A stretch of DNA of 64,000 bases from Simmondsia chinensis (lineage: Eukaryota; Streptophyta; Magnoliopsida; Caryophyllales; Simmondsiaceae), in contig JAGTTD010000015.1 in the NCBI GenBank assembly GCA_018398585.1, positions 3,849,001 to 3,913,000 on the forward strand. The letters run 5' to 3'. The translations under genes and the position numbers were made by a program. The notes beneath the pieces are model-generated. The model saw only the letters and a program-made list of their open reading frames with translations, searched no databases and was not told the origin of the DNA. Of the stretch, positions 11,763 through 22,509 are shown piece by piece; the first letter of the stretch is position 1, and every line of letters begins with the position of its first letter.

Positions 11763-12128
11763 ATCTTGAATAATTGAATTAAATTCATTGACGTGATTCT
11801 TAAGTGACGTACTTTCTGATATACGAAACGTGAATAACCGGTGCTTAACTAAATTAGAGGAATTACAAAATCACCTCTCTCTCAATGGCGGCGCCTCACT
11901 CTTTTGATTGGATACCATGACGTAAACCCTACGTCCTAATTTATAGGCGCAGGTCTGGGAGGTCTCGATCGATCGGAACTTGACCGATTGATCGGCCCTC
12001 TTACGGCCCAAAAAAATCTCAAAAATTTCCTTAAATCACCGATCGATTGGGCTTCCCTCCCGATCAATCGGTGACCTCACGGTAACCCCATAAACTTAAA
12101 ACAAGTAATTTGAGACATAATCCTAACA

Positions 12129-12430
12129 GTTGTGTCAATTTAGTCCTTGTACTTTTAATTGTGTCAGTTTAATCCTATACGATTAAAAATGTGCCAATTT
12201 AATCCTTTCATCAAATTTAAATTAAGTTAACGGCGTAATTTTGAATTGTAAAATTATGTTAGATGTAAGTAACTTATTATAAATTCATTCATTTACTCAA
12301 TTTAACCAAACTCATTGGCAAACTATTAAAAATTTACAATAATTTTTTTTTTAAGGACCAAATTGACACATTTTAAATTATATAGGGATTAAATTAACAT
12401 AATTAAAAGTATAAGGACTAAATATATATA
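12129..12430. repeat. AT-rich MITE-like family A, copy 1
   Basis: Phrases GTCAATTTAGTCCTTGTACT and AAGTTAACGGCGTAATTTT recur at 21973-22237 and 24394-24760 in the same order. The end AGGACTAAAT is the complement of the start. No transposase is present. It abuts the copia LTR directly. Confidence 0.55.
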
Positions 12431-12471
12431 GTTCTTTTTTTTTGTTTATTATATATGCATGTACTTTTCCA

Positions 12472-13740
12472 GAGTCGGTTCCGAAAATAATGCTAAAAAA
12501 TAAAAAAATAAAAAAAATAATGCTGAAAAAAAAAAATTCCTAATCTACTGTTGAACCGCGTTACAAAATGCGGTTATAATAAACCGTGTTAAGAAAACGC
12601 GTTTCAGATGAAATAAAATCGCGTTTCAGTTTAACCGCATCACAAAGACGCGGCTATAATTAACTAAAACCGCGTCTTAATGATGCGGTATTATAATAAT
12701 AACCGTGTCCTAATAACGCGGTTTACCAATGGTAAACCGAATGAGAAGACGCGGTTATACTAAAATAAAACTGCGTCTTCTCCTTACGGTTTATATTCAC
12801 ATGAACGAGCGTACCCCCCTCGTCGGTTGTCATCGTCTCTCTGCCTCCATCTCGTTAACTCACCACTAGGGGTGCAAACGAGCCTAGCCGAGCACCCCCT
12901 TGTTCGAAATCGAGTTCGATAAGGCTTATCGAGCTCGAGTTCGAGCTGAGCTCTTGTCGAGCACTTCTAACCCCTGTTCGAACTCGGCTCGATAAGAATA
13001 TAGTGCGTTCTCGGCTCGGCTCGGCTTGGCTCGTTAGGCTCATCGAGCCGAGTTGAGCTTGTTATCGAGTCGAGCCGAGCTCATTATCGAGCTCTCCTAA
13101 TAAACACGAACGAGCCCTAATCGATTTTGAACACGAGTAGTTCATTGAACGCTCAGTTCGTTTACACCCCTACTCACCGCCGGTCATGTCGTCCGCCGTC
13201 GTCCTTCTTCTGCTTTATACGCCGGAGATCTTTAAGTATCATTGTCGTAGCTATTTGACCACTACTGAATTAATGGCCTTTTATTGATAACTTTTTCTGA
13301 TTTCTTACCACCTCCACTTATAATGTTGGAGCTTCATTGAGAGGAACATGGGATTAATGTGACGATCATCACGAATTGCGGCATAATGGCGACTAGGGGC
13401 AATGAAAACGGTGTTTGCGTGCACTGTGGATAAACCGAGTTTAGTAAACGCGGTTATAGCTAAAGCCGCGTTAAGCCGCGTTTAGTAAACGCCATTTATT
13501 GCTATAGCCGCATTTACTAAACGCGGTTTATTTGTGAACCGGGTTTTGGGAATGCGGTTTATATGAATATAAAACGTGTTTTATAGACGCGATTTTTCTG
13601 TATTTTAAACGAATCACCTTGACGCGGTTCAGTACAGCCGCGTTTTGTAAACGCGGTTCAACAGTAGATTTGGAATTATTTTTCTTTCAGCATTATTTTT
13701 TTATTTTTTTATTTTTCAGCATTATTTCCAAAACCGACTC
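12472..13740. mobile_element. Mutator-type element built of AACCGCGTT palindromes, copy A
   Basis: The termini GAGTCGGTTCCGAAAATAAT and the inverse ATTATTTCCAAAACCGACTC bound 1269 bp. They are flanked by the perfect 9-bp duplication ACTTTTCCA (12463-12471 and 13741-13749), diagnostic of Mutator-like elements. The body consists of many short palindromes of the AACCGCGTTTxxxAAACGCGGTT type. Subterminal inverted repeats read TCTACTGTTGAACCGCGTT. No transposase frame exists. A hAT-type MITE sits inside at 12867-13172. A relative lies at 25025-25562. Confidence 0.85.
12867..13172. mobile_element. hAT-type MITE, CGAGCCGAG family, copy 2 (nested)
   Basis: The ends TAGGGGTGCAAACGAG and CAGTTCGTTTACACCCCTA are inverted repeats. 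The 8-bp flanks are CTCACCAC (12859-12866) and CTCACCGC (13173-13180), 7 of 8 matching. It is inserted inside the Mutator-type element and is therefore younger. The body is rich in GAGCTCGAG and GCCGAGC motifs. Confidence 0.8.
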
Positions 13741-14208
13741 ACTTTTCCAAGGAAAGTAAACTAGTAATGAATGGAGAGTTACGAGTCATGCATACCTCAA
13801 AGGAGAATATTCGATAAGCAGGTTCAATTATGCAAATTTAATTATTTAGGACACGTTTGAAAGGTGATGTTTTTGAATTTTTATTTTTTATATTTTAAAA
13901 TTGGACTTATTAAAATTATTTTTCTTCTTTTTGACTTTCCATTTTACTTTACCCTCAAATTAAAAAAAAAATTAAATAAAAATAAGAAAAAAAAATGCTT
14001 ATTGGTTTCTAAAACCAAAAAACTATAAACTAACACTACAACAAAAAAAGGTAATTCTTGGCGCATAATTATCGGCGTTTATACAAACATCGAGAAATCT
14101 CGGCGTTTAAATGCATCGAGACAAAGCGTCTAAAATTCTCAGCGATTTTAAACGATGTAAACAATATCGGGCTTATAAGCGCCGAGAATCTCGTCGGGTA
14201 TATATACC

Positions 14209-14535
14209 CCCACAAACCCTAACCCTCATTTCTCACATTCGTCTCTCACCCTCACCGTCGCCGCCACGATCGTCTCTCACCCTCACCTCCCGCAAACCCT
14301 AACCCTCATTGCTCACGTTCGTCTCTCACCCTCGTCTCTCACCCTCACCATCGCCGCCACGATCGTCTCTCACCCTCACCTCCCGCAAACCCTAACCCTC
14401 ATTTCTCACGTTCGTCTCTCACCCTCGTCTCTCACCCTCACCCTCGCCGCCACGTTCGTCTCTCACCCTCACCTCCCGATTTCCAACCGCGTCGTCTCCA
14501 CCGCCAGCGTTCGCCTCTCACCCTCACCTTCCGAT
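14209..14535. repeat. ~91-bp tandem repeats in the CACTA leader
   Basis: Units built of GCAAACCCTAACCCTCATT followed by TCGTCTCTCACCCTCACC recur three to four times. The C-rich, telomere-like phrase AACCCTAACCCTC is coincidental to the unit and not a telomere array. The block lies between the left terminus and the transposase gene, probably in its leader or promoter. Confidence 0.7.
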
Positions 14536-15146
14536 TTCACAGTTGCTCTTGCTTTGCTGTTAGTATGTGATGTCCTTGCCCTAGTTTCGGTTTTTATTTT
14601 TATTGGACTGCTTATTCTTCTACAAGTGTTATATCTTTTGAGTTGGTTGAAGTAGTTGTATTATAGTTTTGTATTATCGCAGTTTCACACTTTCCCCTGC
14701 TTCATGCGCATCCTTAATGCTATGGTTCGAATGATTCTATCGTTGCATCTCATCCTTTGAATTGATTAATACAAAGATTATTGTTTTGACGAAATTCTTG
14801 TGTTACTGTGTTTGATTAATGTTTAAAATTATGTGTTGGTGGCGCTTGTGAGTTCAATTTGTTAATGTCAGGGAGATTAGATATCGATTTCATAATTTTT
14901 GAATTTGGAAAAATAAAACTTTGTTGCTATATCCCTTATTTAGATGGATCCTTCACATTAGAGGATTAAAATTGATTATAAGGAACTTATGTGTCTTACT
15001 TTAATTTCTAACTTCTCCTAAGTCCCATTAATTATTTGTTTTTGTATTTGTATATATTTTGATTGGTTGATTAAATATTTGTCTTATGAACTCTAACTTT
15101 TTTCAATTTTTAGGTAATTTGATTGCACTACTTAATATTTAGAAAT

Positions 15147-18100
15147 ATGGATACGAGTTGGATCACGCAACCAAGGATTAGTCAAGCTTATATTGATGGT
15201 GTCATTGAATTCATTAAGTTGGCTAAAGAAAACCTTATAGAAGGAAAAACTCGATGTCCATGTAATAAATGCAAAGTAGCCAAATGGTTCTCATTGGAAG
15301 ATGTGGAATATCATATTCTTTTTAAGGGTTTTTGGCCAAAGTATAAGAAATAAATTTTTCATGGAAAAGAAGATATTGTTCAACAATTGAGATGCAATAG
15401 TCAAACATCTACCAATAATAATGAGGGAAGGGCCATAGGTCGAGATGATATTGGTGGATTACTACGAGAAAGTATCGGAGTTGATATTCCTCCCTCCACA
15501 AGTCAACCCCATTTCTCTGATGAACATGATTGGTCGGACCAAGTTCCTCTTGAACAACCTAACCAATCTCCTGAGGAGAAAGCCAAGTATAAGAAGATAT
15601 TGGAAGCTTCTAATGAAGAACTATATCCAGGCTGTAGCGCATTCTCCAAATTGTCTTTTCTTTTGCACTTGTTTCACTTGAAATGCATGCATAGTTGGTC
15701 TGCTGAGTCCTTCACGATGTTGCTAAGACTTCTTGTTGATGCATTTTCCCAAATTATGGTATTTCCATCATCTTATTATGAAGCTCAGAAAATGATCAAT
15801 GAGTTGGGTCTTGGATATGAAAAGATTCATGCTTGTCCAAATAATTGTATGTTGTATTGGGGTGAAATGTCTGAAAAAGAGAGTTGTCATACATGCGGTA
15901 CCTCAAGATGGAAGACAGTTAAGGGTAAGGAAGATGACAGTTGTAGTGATGAAACTATGTCAACCAAGAAAGGAGAGCCCGCTAAGGTTATGCGGTATTT
16001 TTCTTTGATTTCAAGGCTCAAAAGATTATACATGTCATCTAAAACAGCAGAAGATATGAGATGGCATGAGATAGACCGTTTGAAGGATGGGAAATTAAGG
16101 CATCCTGCAGATGGCTTAGCTTGGAGGGCATTTGATGCTCGGTATCCGGAGTTTTCTTCAGATCCTCGTAGTGTTAGGCTTGGTCTTGCTAGTGACAGCT
16201 TCAATCCGTACCGTCTTATGAATACTACTTATAGTACATGGCCAGTGGTGTTGATCCCGTACAACTTGCCCCCATGGCTATGTATGAAGCAATCGTCATT
16301 CATTCTTTCTTCGATTATTCCTAGGAAATCGGGCCCTGGACTTGACATTGATGTGTACCTACAACCATTGCTGCATGAGTTGAAATTGTTATGGGAAGGT
16401 ATTGATGCATATGTTGCCTATAGTGGACAAAAATTTAGGATGCAAGGGGCTATAATGTGGACTATCAATGACTTTCCTGCATATGCTATGTTGTCTGGTT
16501 GGAGTACAAAGGGCTACACAGCTTGTCCTTATTGCACTGAACATACACATTCTTATAAGTTTGGGGGCAAGATTTGCTATAATGGACACCGTAAATGGTT
16601 ACCTAATAATCACCCTTTTCGATCTCAGAGTCAATTGTTTAATGGGACAATGGAGTATGCTTGTGCTCCTACTCCGGCATCAGGGACTGATATCTTGAAA
16701 GCACAAGAACAAGTTCGTTACAAGTACGGAAAAACCCAAAAGACTAGTAAGAAGAAAAGAGAAAGGCACCACATAGACAGTTCAATAGAAAGAGTGGACA
16801 ATGAGGAAATGCTTTGGAAGAAAAAAAGCATATTTTTTGACTTGCCATATTGGGAGTACAATCTCCTTCGACATAATTTAGATGTCATGCACATAGAGAA
16901 AAATGTGTGTGATAATGTTCTAGGGACGCTATTACACATGGAGAGAAAGACTAGAGATTATGAAAAGGCAAGAAGGGCCCTTGAAGAAAGGAACATAAAG
17001 CCACATCTTTGGCTACAACCTCGTCCTAATAGAGATCCGTACATGCCTCCAGCTTCTTACTATATGTCTTCAAATGATAAAGAACGGTTTCTAAGAGTTC
17101 TACAGAAACTTAGGGTCCCAGATGGATATGGATCTAACATCTCTAGATGTGTGAAGTTGAAACAAAGAAAACTCTTAAACCTTAAGAGTCATGACAACCA
17201 TGTTCTTATGCAAGATATTCTTCCTGTAGCTTTACGAGCATCCAATGCCACACAAGTCATTGAGTTGCTTTCAGACTTGTCTTCCTTTTTCAAATACTTG
17301 TGTTCTACGACCCTCGACCCAAATATGCTCGATCTTCAACAATCGAACATTATTCTTAAACTTTGTGAGATGAAGATGGAATTTCTACCTATATTTTTCA
17401 CAGTCATGGTTCATCTACTAATTCATTTAGTAGAGGAGGCTAAGCTTGGTGGGCCTGTTCACTATAGACGGATATATCCGATTGAAAGGTTAGTCGATAA
17501 TGCTTCATTTACTTTTATCTCTCATATTTGGCATCCAGTAATTGATCTCACGTATTATTTATATTTATGTAATAAAGGTATTTGTCCCATTTGAAAGCAT
17601 ACGTAAGTAACCAGGCGCGGCCAGAAGGGTCCATTGCTGAAGGCTACATCATGGAGGAGACTATTACATTTTGTTTTAGATACTTAGAAGGTGCTACAAC
17701 CATTTTTAATAGACCTAAAAGAAATGATGATAATAGTTCAAGTATGGGTAAATACTTGTTAAACTCTGGGGGTCGTGCAATTGGAAAAGAGAAAATTGTT
17801 CGCCTTGATATGAGAAGTAAGGAACAAGCGCATCGTTATGTACTACTTCAGCTAGATGAAATCAAGGAACTTCGTGAGTAAGTATTAATAGAAGCAACTT
17901 TGTCAATATTAACTATTTTTGTTCAACCTACTAATAATTTCCTTATTATAGTGAATTTTTAAGTGAAAAACGACGAGCATATTTCCATAGAGATCGATCT
18001 AATACAACATTAGAAAATCAGTGGATTGTTGAAGAGTTTTCTGGGTGGCTTCAAAACTAGGTGAGTATATTTTATTCGATGTTGAAATTGATATTATATA

Positions 18101-18619
18101 TTCACCATTAATTTTGATACTACATTTTATTCTATTAAGGTGCACAAAATTGATACAACTACCGAAGAAGGCCGATTGAGAAGGGCTTTAGCTGGTGGGC
18201 TAAATCAGTATGCTAAAAGAATGAAGGGCTTTATCCTTAATGGATACAAGTTTCATACAGAAGATCGTGAACGCTATATGAGGACACAAAATTCTGGGGT
18301 CATGGTCGTAGCTGATGGACAAGTTTACTATGGCAAATTGACAGACATATATGAACTAGACTATTATGGAAGTTATAAAGTTGTCATTTTTCGTTGTGAT
18401 TGGGTAGATATAAATAGGGGTTTAAGAACATTTAGAAATGATGGTGCTTGTGTGAACTTCTCTAAGTTGATGCATACGGGTTGATTGTTGAAAGATGATC
18501 CATTTGTCATCTCATCTCAAGCAAAGCAAGTTTTCTATATTCAAGATGAGATGCAAAAGGGATGGTATCATGTCATTAAGACTAAACTTAGGGACTTGTA
18601 TGATCTAGGCGAGATTTGA
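15147..18619 (+). pseudogene. TNP2-type CACTA transposase, nonsense-mutated
   Basis: Spliced model: 15147-17488, 17578-17877, 17952-18060 and 18140-18619. The start MDTSWI opens a transposase-associated domain with CPCNKC. Next comes the large Transposase_21 domain, with YTACPYCTEHTH and LDVMHIEKNVCDN. A DUF4218 region reads YPIER, then across an 89-bp intron SHLKAYV and RPEGSIAEGY. Finally comes DUF4216 with GVMVVADGQVYYGKLTDI. This enzyme cuts and rejoins CACTA ends. Three in-frame stops break it: TAA at 15351 (after FWPKYKK, where Trp is expected), TAG at 18058 at an exon end, and TGA at 18482 (after MHTG). Otherwise the frame is well kept, so decay is recent. An autonomous relative elsewhere is inferred. 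Confidence 0.88.
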
Positions 18620-18836
18620 TCTTTGTTTTTTTAGAGTTGTGAAATAATGTTACGTGTTATTTCATTTTGTCCATGTATGTTAGTTTTCTTTTGTACGTGT
18701 TGTTTCATTTTGTCCATGATCTTTGTTTCATTATTGATTATTTGTTTTACGGAACATATTTGCTTCTCATTTTATTTTTGTAAGTTCTATTATACATCTA
18801 CTAATTCTTTTGTTTTTGGAAAAGCGTGGATTCACA

Positions 18837-20678
18837 ATGAGGAGGTTTTTTAGAAGTGGCAAATCAGTGCAGTCCTCAACAGCAACACCGGAACATGAAG
18901 GAGGTGATGACAGTCAGCCAAGACCGTCAACATCTCAAGCAGAGGGACCAGTGAAGGAAGTTGGTGTTTGGTCCGCTGAGGTGCCATTTGATGAGAGGGA
19001 GCTACTTCAACTTATCGGTAAATATTTTCAATTTTATAGCATTAATTATGGTAATAATTTTTCAATCAATTAGAAAAGTAATGGTATATCTTAATCGTTA
19101 ATAGATGGCCAAGGTAACTTGAGTACCTTAAGGACGATACCAGTTAAGGAAGTATGGCATCTTCCTGAAGGTGTAAGAATTATTGTGCAGTTCAATGACC
19201 TACGCCAATCAATTAGAAAGGGTGGCGATTTGTTGATCCGGTTTATTGGAGAGGTTGCAAAAACGGGACGGTTTTGTCCGCCCGAAGTAAGAGATTGGCG
19301 TACGATGAATGACCAATACAAAGCAGAAGCTATTGAGGTTATTCGAGTAAGTATTACTTATGTCTGAAGTTTACTTTATATATATGATATAATATTTATG
19401 TCTGAAGTTTCTGAACTTTATTATTGTATTAATTAAGGTTTTATACTCTTAATTGTGTTAATTTAATTCAATAGTATAATTAGCAATAGGTTCTTCTATC
19501 AAATTTTACTGCTCGAGTGAAATGTGGATATAGCACTGAAATGTGGTTGCTCTCTTACTAGTACAACTACTGTTTTATGCCTTCTTACTATTCCCTTGCC
19601 TTTTTGTGACATTATTGTTGGATTTTATGTTTTAGGAAAAATTTTCAATGCCCAGTGATGTATTGATTGATAAATCAATACTACAGCATCTTGGCAAAAT
19701 GTGGAGGGGTTATAAGACGAGTTTGAAAACACAATATTGCTAAGGGAACAAAACTGAGGCTGAAGTTATTGCAACAGTGCCACGAGGAGTTAATCGTGAC
19801 CAATGGATAACTTTGGTACATTTTTGGTTTTCTCCATAAGGCAAGGTAAAACAATTTCTTTTTAAGTAATTTTTGATTGGTCAAAAAGGGGGAAGCAGAT
19901 TGATATTGATTATGAATGTAAAGTTTTTCTTGGATTGATGTTGATTTCCAATGTCAGGAGAAGAGCAAATGCGGCAAAGAAGCACGTGCCAAGCAGAATC
20001 AGTTTCACACGACTGGTTCAACAAGTTATGCGAAAAAAAGAGATAGTTTTGTAAGAATTTCAGTATATGTTTAGTGTATTATTACTATCTACCTGTTAAA
20101 TTAGTTAAGACTTATGTTGACGTGTTGATTGTAGGAAATTAACAAAGGGAGGAAGCCCACCAGTATAGAGTTTTACCAGGAAACTCATACCAGGAAAAGT
20201 GGTGGCTTTTTTGAGAACACGGTTTCACAAGAATTTATGGTGGGTTTTATTATTATCTCACATTTCTTATAATTTAAATGTATTTAATGTCTTTTTCTCT
20301 TCTTTGTAGGATACAGCTAGAGAAATAGTTAAGGCTCGACTTGGATCTTCTTCCAGACCTCGATCAGAAATCGAGGAGGAAGTATTTACCGAGTTAATGT
20401 ATGAACAGGAAAATCCGGGCTATCGAGCGGTAGGCTATGGATTTGGCGTGAAGAGGAGTGATATATAAGGAGTCAGGGGTGAACTAAAGAAAAGGGGACT
20501 CGATCGTACCCGTGATCATGTCGAAGTGCAAAATATGAAAATAGAATTGGCCAATGTAAAGTAGCAAATGAGAAGGCTCCTACCCATCTATGATGCTGTT
20601 TCTTCTGGCCAAGCATCATATGAAATGATAGCAGAAGGTCGAGCAATTATTACTGCGGTTGCTGATCCGATAAGATAA
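18837..20678 (+). pseudogene. TnpA-like CACTA protein (Transposase_24 type), nonsense-mutated
   Basis: Begins MRRFFRSGKS with a Ser/Thr/Pro-rich leader. Exon 1 ends at 19017 and exon 2 is 19105-19346 (VKEVWHLPEGVRIIVQFND, then PPEVRDWRTM). Later exons read KMWRGYKTSLK, VPRGVNRDQWITLVHFW, KQNQFHTTGSTSYAKKRDSF and ENPGYRAVGYGFGVKRSDI. These match the order of motifs in plant Transposase_24 proteins that accompany TNP2 and bind element ends. Stops fall after KTQYC (near 19740) and FSP (near 19838), and after KRSDI (20466). A further C-terminal exon around 21358-21438 is possible. The exon borders after 19346 are approximate. Confidence 0.72.
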
Positions 20679-21655
20679 TCTATTTAATTTGTATTTGTTT
20701 GTACTATAATGCAAATAATTGCCTTTCTAATCCTTTGTAAATAATGAAATTGATGATGTGAATGATTGAGACAAAAGGCGGCATTGGGGTTGGTACTTTT
20801 GGGAAACTACATGAATTTACCATGTGAAGCAAAATTTTGGATTAGATATGCTTGTCTTGCTGCTTGATAAGATGGTTTGGTTTTTGGATGTTTTGACACT
20901 TCTTCTACTAAATCTTTTCTCTAATATCTTCATTGATAATCCTCTTTCAATTTTTCCCATATGAGGAATAGCCTAACTTTAGACAACAAGATATAATTTG
21001 AATCATGTGTGTTGTGCTTTGCAAGATGTGGCAGAGAGTGGAATCTCATGTGCTATATTGTCGCCTTAAGATGTTGCAGACTCTTCATTTGCTTCAAGCA
21101 CATACTAGATGGAAATGAGAATGGAGGGCAAGCTAAATAGGTGGCAATTACATAATATAGAAGTCATGAGATGCAGCATAACCTAGGCCTCCCTCTATCT
21201 ACTCCTACTTCCCTTCCAAAAGGGATTGTGGACACTTGAGGGTTGACGGGTTCCTATGAATGATTTCATGTGCTCATTGTTATTGATATATGTGGTAGTA
21301 AACTGGTAGATTGATATTTTGTACATAAGTAATGTTATTATTGTGTTGTCTATACAGGGTAGAGATGAATCGGGATCAGGTGACGGTGAACCCTCAAATT
21401 TTTTTGTATCTCCAAGCACGCCAAGCTCATTCGGTTGATTGATATATTTGTAAAGAATGTACTTGACTAAGTTAGCATTCTATTTTTTTTTTTGGTTGAT
21501 ATTAGATTAATTATGTTGATATTTGGAGTGGAAAAAGTCTCAAATTTTGTATTGAACTATCAAAGTACATTGACAATATTATAATATTTTGATTGTCGAA
21601 TTCGGAGTCTTATGAAAAATTTATCAGTTTAGTTGATAATTTTTTGTTAAGTAAT

Positions 21656-21664
<9 letters not shown>

Positions 21665-21691
<27 letters not shown>

Positions 21692-21692
21692 G
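21665..21692. repeat. (GT)n microsatellite
   Basis: An uninterrupted TG run of about 14 units inside the right part of the CACTA element. Confidence 0.9.
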
Positions 21693-21972
21693 AAAATATG
21701 CGCAAATAAATAGGCAATACAGGCTGTTTGTAAAATGTCCATGCTAAGAAGTGAAAATAGAGTATTTAAAAAACTCGAAAAATCTCGACATTAAAAAACG
21801 CAGAAAAATATCGGCGCTCATAAACGCCGATACAGTCTCGGAGCTTTTCTTTCTCGGCATTTTCTTTCTTGGCGCTGTCCTAAGCGCCGATAATGAAATT
21901 CTCGGCGCTTTTTTGCGCCGGGAATTGTAAAAAAAAAGCACCCAGAATCTACCTTTTTTGTTGTAGTGTAAT

Positions 21973-22240
21973 TATAGGATTGTTAATTTAGTCTTTGTAC
22001 AATTTATTGTGTCAATTTAGTCATTTGGTTAAATTTAAGTTAAATTATTAATGTAATTTTTAACAGAACAATCACGTTAGATGCAAGTAATCCCTTACAA
22101 ATCCACCAATTGACTCAATTTAACCGAACTCATAGTTGGACTATTAAAATTTCCATTAGTAACTTTACATAAATTTTACTCTAAGACCCAAATTGGCACA
22201 ATATAAAATATAGAGGGACTTTTGACGTAAATAACCTTAC
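21973..22240. repeat. AT-rich MITE-like family A, copy 2, in the NRT2 upstream region
   Basis: Shares GTCAATTTAGTC, a block with GTAATTTTTAACAG and GTTAGATGCAAGTAATCCC, and the end GGGACTTTTGACGTAAATAA with the copies at 12129 and 24394. It lies between the CACTA element and the NRT2 promoter, so most DNA beyond 270 bp upstream of the start codon is mobile in origin. Confidence 0.5.
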
Positions 22241-22401
22241 ATTATAATATCAAATAAGTGCTCAGTCAATTAGAATGGTACGACCATTTACTTATTAACT
22301 TATAAAAACTAATATTAAAATATTAATATGTTTTAATTTAATACTCAAATATTAAATTATATAATATTAACTTATAATGGTATAATTCAATGTCATCTTC
22401 A

Positions 22402-22414
22402 TGTATATATATAA
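22402..22414 (+). promoter_or_regulatory. Probable TATA box of the NRT2 gene
   Basis: The sequence TGTATATATATAAG lies about 100 bp before the ATG at 22510. That would place the transcript start near 22435-22450 and give a 5' UTR of about 60-75 nt. This is a position-based inference. No nitrate-response element was identified with confidence. Confidence 0.5.
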
Positions 22415-22509
22415 GAACTACCAAGTGAAGAAACTTATAGGCCTCTATAGACCTCTTAGATCTTTCTTGAAAGCATAACATTAGAATCGAGCACGTAAAT
22501 TAGATACAT

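Larger units (their letters stand above)
9826..12128 (-). mobile_element. Defective Ty1/copia retrotransposon
   Basis: The element is on the minus strand. A 569-bp LTR lies at 9826-10394 (TGTGCGG...CCTAACA on +). A truncated LTR at about 11850-12128 shares its GATCGATCGG-rich section and the same CCTAACA end. A polypurine tract reading AGCCCAGGTGGAGATTTG on minus adjoins 10394. Between the LTRs are gag and protease pieces. Integrase, reverse transcriptase and RNase H are deleted, as are the U5, PBS and gag start near 11850. No flanking 5-bp duplication matches. Confidence 0.8.
14034..21968 (+). mobile_element. CACTA (En/Spm) DNA transposon, full length, mutated
   Basis: The termini CACTACAACAAAAAAAGG and their inverse ending GTTGTAGTG bound 7935 bp, flanked by the 3-bp duplication TAA (14031-14033 and 21969-21971), the CACTA standard. 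Subterminal palindromic motifs (CTCGGCGTTT, GCGCCGAGAATCTCG, CTCGGCGCTT) lie within about 200 bp of both ends, where TnpA-type proteins bind. Two genes are inside on +: a TNP2-type transposase (15147-18619) and a Transposase_24-type TnpA-like gene (18837-20678). Both contain stops. The intact ends mean it could still be moved in trans. The right end is 541 bp from the NRT2 start codon. Confidence 0.93.

Noticed and set aside
14209..14535. Interstitial telomere-like CCCTAACCCT repeats
   Set aside because: The phrase occurs once per ~91-bp minisatellite unit inside the CACTA leader and is not a run of CCCTAAA.
16718..16939. Minus-strand frames over the CACTA transposase
   Set aside because: They overlap the strongly conserved transposase frame on the opposite strand and carry no motif. 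Shadow frames.
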